Shown here piece by piece: positions 6,637-15,848 of a stretch of DNA of 28,978 bases. Position 1 is the stretch's first letter; every line of letters starts with the position of its first letter. Location of the stretch: contig CAZUMW010000051.1 in assembly GCA_964621615.1 (NCBI GenBank), positions 1 to 28,978 of the forward strand, given 5' to 3'. A model generated the notes under the pieces. It was not told the origin of the DNA, did not search any database, and worked only from the letters and a program-made list of their open reading frames with translations. Both the position numbers and the translations under genes were made by a program. Origin of the DNA: CAZUMW01 sp964621615. Lineage in GTDB: Bacteria; Desulfobacterota; WTBG01; CAIYCZ01; CAIRTM01.

Positions 6637-9600
6637 CTATGTATCTATAATTTCAACATCAAACGCTTCAGGTCCTTTTTTCCCCGGCCTGACTGAATAC
6701 CGAACCTGCTGCCGATCCTTTAAGGCTGTTTGCCACTGCAACTGCACACCGGTTATATGCACAAAAACATCCTGCGTCCCCTCCTGTTCAATGAAACCAT
6801 AGCCCTTTTTTTGATTGAACCATTTTACAGTACCGGTATGGCGGTTGTCGCTGTTTTGTGGTTGAAGTTCTTTTTTTGATGAGCCGCTTTGTTTCGACAT
6901 GGAGTCGATCGAAGCTGTAAGATTTTTATTGCTTTTATTATTTTTCTTCTGTTTTTTATTGCCTTGTCCCGTTCCGGGCATCGGCCACCAGGGCCTCCAT
7001 GGGGTCTGCAGGATTGCCATCCGATCCGTATCCCTCAATTCTTTTTTCAAATCGATGTACCCTTTTTCTTTACCGGTGGTTTCAAGCTGCGGGTATTCGA
7101 CGCGAATCCCGTTTTCTTCCGGCATTTTCAGTATTGATCTGAGAGCGGCAATGTGCGGAATAGTGTCCCAGCTCTTCTGGTTATTAAACCAGCCATGCAA
7201 TTTTTGCAGCCCTGATTCAATATAGTTCTTTTTACAGAACTCGTTGTTACTGCTGATATTTCCATCGAAAAAGGCAATATCATTAATTCTTACAATAACG
7301 CTTCCAAGCCCCAGGGGTTTTCCCATACCAAGTTTATGACCCAGGCCCTCCTCCAGCTCAAGGCTGTAGAGCAGCAGCCCCAGCTCCCATGATCGCAAAT
7401 TGCTGAACTGCACATCGAAGGTAAAAACGTTATCCGGCGCAAAAGGCGTGACGGTCGTATTGTTCTTGTTTTTATCTTTGTTTCCTTTGAGTCCTGCAAC
7501 GCTGTGCGGATGGTGCACGTAAAACTTCCGTCCGGGAACGGGGCTATTATCATTCGGCATACTCCAGGTGGGTCGGGGGCGCTCAAGCAGCTTCAGGGTA
7601 AGCTGATGGTTATCTTCTTTATGCACATACCACGTGGGGTTATTGCCCTGCAGCCAGGCAAAACCGAAATTCACCCTTCCCTTGTAATATGGGGTGCCGA
7701 AGAGATGGCAGGCGGGACACAGGCCCTTCGGATGTGGGCTGAAATAATCGGCCACCTTTTTGCACCGTTCGGGGCACTCCTCGCATTCCTCTGCACAGGT
7801 TGACGGCTCAATGGTACAGGGACGCAGGGAGTCGTCGGGGAGACGTTTTATGAGTGGATCTTTATCGACCAGCCGTGAAATGGGCACGGGCACGATTCTT
7901 TTTACCGCACTACCGTCGTGGGAAAAGTATACCAGATCACCCTCAGTCAACTCACGATGTGGTACGTATGTCAAAAACTGTTGTGCGATGCGTCCGTAGT
8001 TATCCCGGTAGTCCCTTAAAACCTGATTGTATTTACACCTCACTTCGGTGGTAACGCTGAATGTCCGGTCCTGCAGGTCGGTAAATATGCGCTCACAGCG
8101 CTTGGGTACCGTGTACTGCTTGTTGTCGATGCTGGTTACCAGCCGCGGCCGGGGATAGCGCTTTTTAAGGCTCGCCCTCCATGCCCACCCGGATATCAGA
8201 AGCATGTTCAGCTTACGAGCGTCCCAGTCGTCATTCCATGGATCGCCTTTGTGTGTATTACAGTTCCTTGAGTTGGCGAAGTTCACCCCCGTAAATTTTA
8301 CATAACCGCTTTTAACCCCAGGGTCGCATTTCTTTTCGTCCAGCACAAACTCTGCCAGGATATCGTTGGGGTTGTCTTGACTGAGCGGAAACTGTTGGAA
8401 CCATATCTGCCTGCAGCCATCGAGAATTTCAAGCCGCTCGTTTTCCGGCCTGGACAAAAGAAGCCTCCTGTTTGTTCTGGCGGTTTCAGCTATTTTTACA
8501 TTATTCGCAAGAGCGGCTTTAATATGTTCATCAGTTGGTGGCTTTGTTTTTCCTTTATATGTGTGTTTGTCAGGCCTTTTGCTTGACCCTTCAAAAGTAA
8601 TTTTTGAGGTTACATCCCAGTCATCATACAGCGGAAGGCGAACAGGCTTCACCTGATCCTGATTGTCTTCATTGGGAATACCGCACAGCCTGATGCACAA
8701 GCTGCCGTTTTCATCACGCTCCACCCGGCCGGGAGAGAGAACCTCATTTTTCTGTCCTTTAGGGGGATTCCTTCTGGTCAGATACCGGCCCTCCTCCATA
8801 ATCCGGTAACAGGAATTGGTGAGTGTCTCATAAACTGAGCTTATCATGCCGCGCAGTTCCGAGCCGGGAATTGCATAGTTTCCGGCGACATTGAAAAAAT
8901 CAGTATACACAGTATGTTCATTTTCTTTTTCTTTTTCTTTATGGCTTTTTGTATCCGGAATAAAGACAGGCCCTTTGGTAGTGAGAGAACAGGTTATCTT
9001 ACCCGACAGCAATTTATCTTTCTTATTTTCATTTCCATGGACCGAACGAGCGTGGGAAATAATATCCAGCTCGCGCTTCACCTCAGTTCCAGGGCTTTTA
9101 ATAAAACAATGCGGGTAATATACATTTTTATTTTTCAATTCTATTGAAGGCGCAGGACCGGCAACCGAAGGCGGCAGCTCTTGTTCAGCAATAGAAGTAG
9201 CGGGAGCATCATCCAAATCCAGCCAGTCCGGTTTTTCTGTGAATTTAACTTCGCCCACGCAGCCGTACCCAGTGCCAGTGCTGCCGCCAAGGGGTATGCG
9301 GCCGTTACGGAGCTGTTCCAGAGCATACTTCAGCAGGGCTTTCTCCGGATCTTTTATATCGCTTTTCACCCACAGGGTGCAGTCAATTGCAAGCGGACGG
9401 GAAGGGTTTGCTTCCAGCGGCCAGTCATCAAATTTTTTGTGCTCAACCGAACCGCCGTGAAAGCGGTCGATGGCCACATGGTCGCAGCGCATTTCCCCGG
9501 CATCCTTAATCTCACCGTCTTCCACACGGAGCAGCCCCTGACCATGCTCATTGCCGAACAGGCGGCACAGTTCGCAGTCGCATTCGTGATGGTCAAGATC

Positions 9601-11820
9601 GTGCAGAAAGTCCCCGTCAGTGTGTTCCCTGTTCCGTCCGGCGGCAAACCGCAGGGCGCCCCGCAGCGATGAGCCCCGCAGAAAACAGGCAGATTTTTTG
9701 CAACAGCCGCCGTTGCCGTCCGGTTCCAGGATCGTTTTTTTCACCATCACGGCATCACGGTTGTCGGGATGAAGCATGGCGGCAACGGGGTCGTTTGATA
9801 TCAGCGGCGAGTTGACGTTTATGAAGAAGGAAAGTTTCTGCCAGGGATGTGGTCTGAAATGGGTTCCCGTTATTTCATTGCACAAGCCATCAAATGAAAC
9901 TTGCAAGGTTTCAATCTCCTTGTTCCGGCAAACCGCCCCGCGGGCAAGAAGATACCTGGTGAAGCATTCAGGCTCAGCAAGGTTGTATTGCTGACAGGCA
10001 ATGTCTGCAAGGGTGAACCTGCCCATACCGATCCCCGCGTCACCGCCGAGCTGCAGCAGGCCCTGTTGCCAGCGGTCAAGCACCATCCACAAGGCATGTG
10101 GAATGCGATCTGATTTTGTCATTACCCGCAGGGAAAAGGGAATTAAAATCCCCTGGGGGCCTGCCTCGAAGTCGAAAAGCGCGCCCTCCTCAACTGTTCC
10201 CCGATGGGGATTCAGCCGGATACGCTGGCGCACCTCGGGCGGTTCGCAGTAGCTGGAAACGGAATCGGCAATAATGATTGTCCGCATAACTTCGCATACC
10301 GGGCAGGAGCAGGGCCGAGCCCGGCCCAGCTCCACCGCACAGCCTGCTGCAAGCAGCTCGCGCAGGTCGCGGCGAAGAACACCGCGCAGTACCGTGCGCG
10401 GCAGACGATAGGAGCCGTCGGCTGACAGCACAATGGGATGACCGCTGAGCGTATCGGACGCTTCACTGCCGAAACAGAACGGGGTTTCCGCGCAAAGCGT
10501 GCCGGTTATGATAACGACGCAACCAAAAGACTGTCTTGCCGAGCGGGGAACATATTCAGGGTCCACGTTCCTGTCCGCCGGTTTCCCGTAATACTCTGTT
10601 TCGCCGAGCAGACGCGGCACTGCCGGCGGCTCGGAAACGTTATTTTTGTGGATTTGATACAGCTCTTCTGCAAGCGCATCGCAAAAATCGGCCCATTCCC
10701 CCCTGTCCGTTGACTGAAGGTCAAGGAAAATGTCTTTAAGTGTTTTATTATTCTTACTTGAAATCTTTTTAGCCCAGAGTGTCTTATTCTCAGGTGTCTT
10801 GCCCTCGGGCAGTTCTTCCAGTTCCTGTCGGGTAAAGCCGCGCACTGCTCTGATCGCGTCGGCAAGCTGCCGCAGCTTCTGCCCTTTTTCAAGTGCTTCA
10901 ATGGTGGCGATGCCTTTTGCAAGTTCTTTTATGCCGGCGCGGTCAGCCGGGCAGGGCCGCTTCAGCTCTTCAACAGCTGGAATATCGGGAGCCTCGAATC
11001 CCTGGACCGGTTCGCCGGCATCGGTCATGAAACCGTGAATCAGCTCATCATGCTTGCTGGTGCTGCAGCCGTCGTCTTCTGCGTTCAAGATATCCAGCCT
11101 GCACAGAGCACCTGCCAGCAGCGTTACTTTCGCAAGCCCGGCGGCGAGCAGTCTTTTAATCTTATCCGCTTTTTCCGGGCAATTGAGGGTTATCGTGCCG
11201 AAAAATTCCGGGCAGGTTCGGTGATCAATTTCATGAATCCGATAATAGTCTTTCGCCTTGCCTGAAAGCGTGTCAACACGATTGGCAATGCGCTCCTGAA
11301 CGTTCTCCTGCCAAAGCAGTGCCTGTTCATCCCTCAGGCTCATATTGCCGAAATGAACCGACCAGAGGTTTTTCTCAAAAGCATTCTTGTTTTCCGATGA
11401 GAGCTTTTTTACCCCCCGCTTTTTTTCGCGCTGCGCATCAAAGCGCCCCAGCAGCAGGCACAGCGGGCAGGGATCGTCTGCATTGCAGCCCGGGGACTCG
11501 CCTTCAAACTGAAATCCGTCGGTTCTTCTCAGGTAATCCGGACGGGCAAGGTCCCTTTCGGTGGTTCGAAAACCCTGCCTGCAGCACTTGTACGGATTGT
11601 ACAGGGTGAGCATGTGCTCGATTTCACGGACAAGAACCGAGCGCAGCAGGGTGCCGGGAATATACGGTCTGCCTTCTGTCTTGCTACGGAAATGCCAGCG
11701 TGCCCAGGTGCCGCCGCGAAGATAGTTGCTGTCTTTTGTGCGATGTTCTTTTTTCTGGTGCGGAATGACGCGGAACGGCTCAAAAAAACGCACTCGAACG
11801 GCTATATTTTCAATCGTCAT
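6637..11820 (-). CDS. cas7-11: gRAMP/Cas7-11 (type III-E single-protein RNA-guided RNase) with a C-terminal cold-shock domain
   Basis: This giant fusion of four Cas7-like units and a Cas11-like unit binds crRNA, matures its own pre-crRNA and cuts target RNA. Residue numbers here count from an upstream ATG at 11838. I prefer the ATG at 11820 (1727 residues) because AAAGGGG lies 7 bases before it. Each Cas7 unit carries a Cys-rich zinc site: PCPLC near 123, CSCPVC near 510, CDCELC near 753, and CPERC...CPAC near 1355-1377. WARWHF (45-50) lies where the processing histidine of Cas7.1 is expected. Candidate slicing aspartates are D462 in GSEASDTLSG (Cas7.2) and D683 in SPLISNDP (Cas7.3). After a K/N/S-rich linker (about 1620-1667), residues 1668-1733 form a cold-shock domain with GTVKWFN, RNP1 KGYGFI and RNP2 VFVHI. 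The gene starts just after csx29 and ends before the leader. The CSD is not part of the standard Cas7-11 architecture I know. Confidence 0.96.
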   Translation of the reverse strand: MTIENIAVRVRFFEPFRVIPHQKKEHRTKDSNYLRGGTWARWHFRSKTEGRPYIPGTLLRSVLVREIEHMLTLYNPYKCCRQGFRTTERDLARPDYLRRTDGFQFEGESPGCNADDPCPLCLLLGRFDAQREKKRGVKKLSSENKNAFEKNLWSVHFGNMSLRDEQALLWQENVQERIANRVDTLSGKAKDYYRIHEIDHRTCPEFFGTITLNCPEKADKIKRLLAAGLAKVTLLAGALCRLDILNAEDDGCSTSKHDELIHGFMTDAGEPVQGFEAPDIPAVEELKRPCPADRAGIKELAKGIATIEALEKGQKLRQLADAIRAVRGFTRQELEELPEGKTPENKTLWAKKISSKNNKTLKDIFLDLQSTDRGEWADFCDALAEELYQIHKNNVSEPPAVPRLLGETEYYGKPADRNVDPEYVPRSARQSFGCVVIITGTLCAETPFCFGSEASDTLSGHPIVLSADGSYRLPRTVLRGVLRRDLRELLAAGCAVELGRARPCSCPVCEVMRTIIIADSVSSYCEPPEVRQRIRLNPHRGTVEEGALFDFEAGPQGILIPFSLRVMTKSDRIPHALWMVLDRWQQGLLQLGGDAGIGMGRFTLADIACQQYNLAEPECFTRYLLARGAVCRNKEIETLQVSFDGLCNEITGTHFRPHPWQKLSFFINVNSPLISNDPVAAMLHPDNRDAVMVKKTILEPDGNGGCCKKSACFLRGSSLRGALRFAAGRNREHTDGDFLHDLDHHECDCELCRLFGNEHGQGLLRVEDGEIKDAGEMRCDHVAIDRFHGGSVEHKKFDDWPLEANPSRPLAIDCTLWVKSDIKDPEKALLKYALEQLRNGRIPLGGSTGTGYGCVGEVKFTEKPDWLDLDDAPATSIAEQELPPSVAGPAPSIELKNKNVYYPHCFIKSPGTEVKRELDIISHARSVHGNENKKDKLLSGKITCSLTTKGPVFIPDTKSHKEKEKENEHTVYTDFFNVAGNYAIPGSELRGMISSVYETLTNSCYRIMEEGRYLTRRNPPKGQKNEVLSPGRVERDENGSLCIRLCGIPNEDNQDQVKPVRLPLYDDWDVTSKITFEGSSKRPDKHTYKGKTKPPTDEHIKAALANNVKIAETARTNRRLLLSRPENERLEILDGCRQIWFQQFPLSQDNPNDILAEFVLDEKKCDPGVKSGYVKFTGVNFANSRNCNTHKGDPWNDDWDARKLNMLLISGWAWRASLKKRYPRPRLVTSIDNKQYTVPKRCERIFTDLQDRTFSVTTEVRCKYNQVLRDYRDNYGRIAQQFLTYVPHRELTEGDLVYFSHDGSAVKRIVPVPISRLVDKDPLIKRLPDDSLRPCTIEPSTCAEECEECPERCKKVADYFSPHPKGLCPACHLFGTPYYKGRVNFGFAWLQGNNPTWYVHKEDNHQLTLKLLERPRPTWSMPNDNSPVPGRKFYVHHPHSVAGLKGNKDKNKNNTTVTPFAPDNVFTFDVQFSNLRSWELGLLLYSLELEEGLGHKLGMGKPLGLGSVIVRINDIAFFDGNISSNNEFCKKNYIESGLQKLHGWFNNQKSWDTIPHIAALRSILKMPEENGIRVEYPQLETTGKEKGYIDLKKELRDTDRMAILQTPWRPWWPMPGTGQGNKKQKKNNKSNKNLTASIDSMSKQSGSSKKELQPQNSDNRHTGTVKWFNQKKGYGFIEQEGTQDVFVHITGVQLQWQTALKDRQQVRYSVRPGKKGPEAFDVEIIDT

Positions 11821-11841
11821 AGTCATGCCCCTTTGCATGCA

Positions 11842-14091
11842 TTATTCAGGAAATCCGACTACTCTGAATGGCGCGATGTCCCTGATATCTTTGTTGTTTA
11901 TTAGCCACTTCCGCTGCAGACATGCCAGGATGGCATACAGCGGTTCTGACGGTTTGCCCAGCGCCGCTTCGATGAAATCACAGCACAGGGAGCCTTCGAT
12001 TTTAAACAGTCCGCATGCAACTTCCCGCGCGCCCCGTGATAGAAAGGCCGATGCGATGGAGAGATGCTCGTCCACAAGATCGATGCCGCCCGCGGTAAAG
12101 TCGCTCTCGCAGGCGCTCAAAATCACGCGGGAGCCCGGGATATCCGGAAGTCCGGAACGGATATCCTTGTGCGTTGCGCCACCCCCGGCAAGCAGCAGCC
12201 GGGAGTTATAGGGGTTGTTGATGTCTCCCTGCCCGTGGCAGATGACGGTCAGCAGATTCGGCGGCTGGTTCGCTGGTTGTAGCTTTGTGCGGACACCTTC
12301 AAACGAGGCATAGTCTGTGCAAACCATCCCGCGCAAGGACAGCAGGCTGTCAAAAGCAGCCGTATCAGAGTAATTTTTAAACAAAAACGAGCCGTTGGTA
12401 TTATGCGCTCCTGCCTTGACAGGCGCAAGGGACCATGACGGCAGATACAGGCACCGCTTTTCCTGAAACAGGTACTTGCTTCCGTTCCTGCAGACCGCGT
12501 GCAGCGGGATCATGTGCAGAAAGCCGTGGGGAATTAAAATGAGGTTGTCTTTCGGGTGGTCAAATAAAAAATCTAAAGCCTCCCCGCCGGCATCGCAGAG
12601 CCGCTTCATGGAGTCATTGCTTCCAGCGGCACACCAGGCCCGATACGCATTCTGGAGACCGGCAACCGGAAAAGGCCCTTTGTGCTCCCAATTGTCATCG
12701 TGCACTACGATGGCGTAGCAGTCCTCACGTGATGTGACATAGAAATGCACGGCCGCCCATCCAGCAGGCACTGCGTCAATCTTCCGCACGGCAGCAGGTC
12801 TGGTGGCACGCATTTTTGTGACAAGAGCTTTATATTCAGGACTGAAACCGCCGGAAGCAAAGGCGGCTTCAACCTCAAGCAGCAGATCCAGCCGTGTTTT
12901 GTCACTCCCTGCAAGCGATTTTTCAATGGCCTGCATCTTGACCGCAGGCCTGCTTTTGAGCGAATCGGCTATTTCGACGGCACGCCGGTCGTCCCCTTTG
13001 AACAAGGCACGTAGGAAGGCCATTTCATAGAGCTTCTGATGCCTCGCCCAGTACCAGCGAAGCTGGACACTCAGCTCGGTGCTCTCTTCCCGCACTTTAC
13101 ATGCGCGCCAGAGATCAATGATTTTGTTGCTGCCGCCCGGGATCGTTTCAAAAAATGCAACAGCCTCAGCCCAGAGCGGGCTTGAAAAAGGAGTGCTGCG
13201 CAGCGTGTTGATAAGTTCATCGATACAGCAAGCAAAAGAAACATTTTGGGTGCGCAGGGCTGCTTCGCATTTAAACAGGAGCAGCCAGACAGACTCCGGG
13301 CTTCTGCTGCCCCCGCCGGGAATAGCGTGTTTCAACAAACAATTATCCAGCTTCGGGTCGCCCAGACCCAGCCGCCGGGCATGGCCGGCAGCGAACGCAC
13401 GAAAGGGAGTATTGATGCTGAAGCCGGGAGATTTTACATACGTTTCAAGCATTCTTTTAATGCTGTCCCGGTCCGCGCGCTCATCCCAGATAAGCTGCTC
13501 GATGGCTATCTGTATGAAAAGTTCATCACAAGGCCCGCAGCCTGCATCACGTGCAAAGGCATGCGCTTTTTCCAGGGCCTCGAGCTTTTTTTCCGGCAGG
13601 CTGCTGCCCTTGGGCAGAACAAGACGGGAGCGCTCCAGATAGCAGCGGGCGATCAAGGCCGAATCAGTCGGAGCCGCCTTACCCTTTTCGCGAACCCCCA
13701 TAACCAGGCGGATGGCTTTTTCAATCAGGCGCTGGCGGTCCGTGTGCTTGATGTCTCTACCGGAAAGGGCTTTTTCAAGAAGTTTCTCAGCCCGCTTTCG
13801 GCAGGCATCCGCGTATGCGTCCGCAATGCTCTGCTCGTTTTGTGCAAGATTTTTACATATATCTCTGTCCGGGCCGAAGGTTTCAACCGGCAAAAGGCCG
13901 TAGTCGCTCGCGTCCCGAACCATGCAAAGCACTGCGCCGAGCAGAGGCCAGCTCCCGGATTTCTTCAAGTTGGTAATTGCGGTCTGAATCGCACTACCGT
14001 TTTGGGTGAGCTCTTTGAGGCTGTCTGCCGGACGGGGCTGCATGTCAGCCTCGTAAACAATATTCAGAACCGTTTCGTAATGGTGGTTCAT
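11842..14091 (-). CDS. csx29: TPR-CHAT caspase-like protease (Csx29), Craspase subunit
   Basis: This 749-residue protein has a helical TPR-type N-terminal part and a C-terminal CHAT (caspase-like) domain. The catalytic His lies in VICHGQGD (H619) and the Cys in VILSACESDF (C661). This is very close in position to the H615/C658 pair I recall for the Desulfonema enzyme. In that system gRAMP with crRNA holds TPR-CHAT, and binding of target RNA activates it to cut Csx30. The start is well supported: ATG at 14091 is preceded by GGAGG at the right distance. It begins 32 nt after the csx30-A stop and ends 3 nt before the upstream ATG of cas7-11, so the genes form one operon. Only one protease gene is present although there are two csx30 genes, which implies a shared enzyme. 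Confidence 0.95.
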   Translation of the reverse strand: MNHHYETVLNIVYEADMQPRPADSLKELTQNGSAIQTAITNLKKSGSWPLLGAVLCMVRDASDYGLLPVETFGPDRDICKNLAQNEQSIADAYADACRKRAEKLLEKALSGRDIKHTDRQRLIEKAIRLVMGVREKGKAAPTDSALIARCYLERSRLVLPKGSSLPEKKLEALEKAHAFARDAGCGPCDELFIQIAIEQLIWDERADRDSIKRMLETYVKSPGFSINTPFRAFAAGHARRLGLGDPKLDNCLLKHAIPGGGSRSPESVWLLLFKCEAALRTQNVSFACCIDELINTLRSTPFSSPLWAEAVAFFETIPGGSNKIIDLWRACKVREESTELSVQLRWYWARHQKLYEMAFLRALFKGDDRRAVEIADSLKSRPAVKMQAIEKSLAGSDKTRLDLLLEVEAAFASGGFSPEYKALVTKMRATRPAAVRKIDAVPAGWAAVHFYVTSREDCYAIVVHDDNWEHKGPFPVAGLQNAYRAWCAAGSNDSMKRLCDAGGEALDFLFDHPKDNLILIPHGFLHMIPLHAVCRNGSKYLFQEKRCLYLPSWSLAPVKAGAHNTNGSFLFKNYSDTAAFDSLLSLRGMVCTDYASFEGVRTKLQPANQPPNLLTVICHGQGDINNPYNSRLLLAGGGATHKDIRSGLPDIPGSRVILSACESDFTAGGIDLVDEHLSIASAFLSRGAREVACGLFKIEGSLCCDFIEAALGKPSEPLYAILACLQRKWLINNKDIRDIAPFRVVGFPE

Positions 14092-14123
14092 GCCGCCTCC
14101 ATAAATTGCAGTGGACAGTGAGA

Positions 14124-15848
14124 CTATGGCCTGCCGGGGGTCAAAACAAAGTAATACACCCTGCTTCCCCCCCCCAGTGGTCTTGCCTTTTCTTCATTCC
14201 AGATGTCCCATTCAGCCTGGATGTGATCGGACCTGCCGATAACAATGATGCATGCAGCCGTGCTTTCGGGTATTTCCTTAAGCTGTATGGACCGCCCCGC
14301 GCGTGGCAGTTGTTGAGGCTGCTTTGTGAGCACCCCGTTTGCATCGAGAAAACAGGCAAAGTATGAATAGTCGTCCTGCTGTGCCTGATACCAGGAATAT
14401 ACGGCACAGGCCAGCTTTTCTTCTTCAGATGCGTCCGGCCCGGGCTTTTTGAAGAGGGCAAGCGGCCGGTCCTCACGCAGGCCGGGACAAGGCAGCCAGA
14501 TGAAATTCGACTGGTCGGCACTGGCAGGGAACGTCCCCGCGCCGGCAGCCATCGGGGCGTACTGCGGGCGAAGGGACAGCCGCCCCTCAAGGCAGGCAGC
14601 GGCTGTTTCGCGCATATCCGGCACAATATTTTTCAGTGTATCGATAAGCTGTTGAACCTTTTTCTCAAGCCATGGAACAGCAGCCCCTGCCGGGCCGGCT
14701 GTTAAGACCTTTTGCAGCGCAGACCATACCTGAGCGGCTGTGTCCTGATATGTTTCTGCTTCGGCCCGACATGCAGCCTGCTGCATATAATCGGACCATG
14801 CAGGAAATGCCGTATTCGCAAGCTGATCATCTGCGACCTTTTCCTGGAACCAGCCCTGAACGGTTTGCAGCACGTTGCCGGTTGTGCCGGAAAAGCGTCC
14901 GGCGTCAAGAGCCTGCACCGTATTTTCCACCTCGCTCAGCGCTTTGAAGCGCTGCTCTTCAGTCAGTCCCGGGCCGCAGAACGCGGCAAGAAACAGAAGG
15001 CACAGCCGATCTTCCGCCGGGGCACCGGACGTTTTGTTTATAACCGAGGCAGCCGTTCTGTACAGCCCGGCACCATACACTGCCGGCGATACCCGATGAT
15101 CATGCGCCGCGCGATCGCCGATCATCAGCAGGCGCAGGGCCGAGCGCTTTTCAACGGCGGCCCTGATCGTTTTCTGGAGCGCATGCTCCGTGTGAATAAA
15201 CGAGCGGAGCTCAGGGTCGCTTTCAAGCGCAAGCCCGATTTCAAAAGCATGCTCCTGCAGCCCATCCGGCAATTTTTCGAACAGTCTGTTTTGAAACAGT
15301 TCAAAAGCGTCGACCAGACTGTTCAGCACAGTTGGGTCATAATGTGAACAAAGCTCATACCACGGGAACAGATACCGCATGTCTTCATCAATGAGCGTGA
15401 TTCGCTGCAAGCGTATCTCATTCAACATGCTCAAGCGCAGCGGAGAGCAGGAGCCCTCATATATCCAGTCGAGCACGTTTTGCAGCAGAGCGTCGAGCCC
15501 GGGCAGGAAGCTCTTAACTGCGTCAATGTCTTGTATGGGTTTAAAAAAAAGAAGGGCGTCCATTACATAGTTGATTTCGTCAAATGTCTCCAGGGATGCA
15601 ACCGCCCGGTCCCACATCTCTGAACCCTTATGTGACGAAAGAAGCTTTATTGAAGACAGAGTTTCTATCCCTTCATTTGTTTTCTGTGCAAGTTCCTCAA
15701 AGTGCTCCTGCAATGCGGCGGGTATATCCTCTTTTTCAAAAGCGCTGACGAATTCAGCTTCGAGGCGGCACAGATAGTCCTCGTTTGTTTTATTTTGAAT
15801 ATGGGTGCTTCCCCACTGGGCAATCATATCAACAATATCTTTTTTCAT
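14124..15848 (-). CDS. csx30: Csx30 paralogue A (protease substrate / sigma-factor regulator)
   Basis: At 574 residues, its length and place between csx31 and csx29 fit Csx30, the protein cut by activated TPR-CHAT in type III-E systems. The bulk (1 to about 420) is predicted mostly helical and has no family motif I recognise. Residues 423-574 form a separate domain beginning RLSLRPQYAP. It contains SNFIWLPCPGL, FACFLDANGVLTK and an almost invariant stretch from 'ESTAACIIVIGRSDH' to WDIWNEEKARPL. This domain is shared with Csx30-B, while the N-terminal parts are hardly alignable by eye. The domain starts near residue 427, where I recall cleavage of Desulfonema Csx30, so it probably corresponds to the C-terminal product. 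The gene overlaps csx31-A by ATGA (15845-15848), indicating translational coupling. Confidence 0.88.
   Translation of the reverse strand: MKKDIVDMIAQWGSTHIQNKTNEDYLCRLEAEFVSAFEKEDIPAALQEHFEELAQKTNEGIETLSSIKLLSSHKGSEMWDRAVASLETFDEINYVMDALLFFKPIQDIDAVKSFLPGLDALLQNVLDWIYEGSCSPLRLSMLNEIRLQRITLIDEDMRYLFPWYELCSHYDPTVLNSLVDAFELFQNRLFEKLPDGLQEHAFEIGLALESDPELRSFIHTEHALQKTIRAAVEKRSALRLLMIGDRAAHDHRVSPAVYGAGLYRTAASVINKTSGAPAEDRLCLLFLAAFCGPGLTEEQRFKALSEVENTVQALDAGRFSGTTGNVLQTVQGWFQEKVADDQLANTAFPAWSDYMQQAACRAEAETYQDTAAQVWSALQKVLTAGPAGAAVPWLEKKVQQLIDTLKNIVPDMRETAAACLEGRLSLRPQYAPMAAGAGTFPASADQSNFIWLPCPGLREDRPLALFKKPGPDASEEEKLACAVYSWYQAQQDDYSYFACFLDANGVLTKQPQQLPRAGRSIQLKEIPESTAACIIVIGRSDHIQAEWDIWNEEKARPLGGGSRVYYFVLTPGRP
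14179..14290 (-). repeat. Near-identical DNA segment shared by the two csx30 genes (copy A)
   Basis: This 112-bp stretch, encoding part of the C-terminal domain of Csx30-A, matches 17794-17905 in csx30-B at 109 positions by direct comparison. Silent positions match too. The rest of the two genes is much less alike, so the segment looks like recent gene conversion or strong constraint. Confidence 0.85.

Noticed and set aside
6315..6802. Two plus-strand open frames in the leader and the end of cas7-11
   Set aside because: They have no ribosome sites or family resemblance and overlap the leader and the cold-shock coding region on the other strand.
6637..6900. A separate small cold-shock gene starting at the internal ATG at 6900
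   Set aside because: The domain is in frame with cas7-11 without any stop, and the bases before that ATG (GACTCC) offer no ribosome site, so a fused domain is the better reading.
7290..11904. Many open frames on both strands inside the cas7-11 gene
   Set aside because: They are shadows of the long gene; their peptides look unnatural and lack family motifs.
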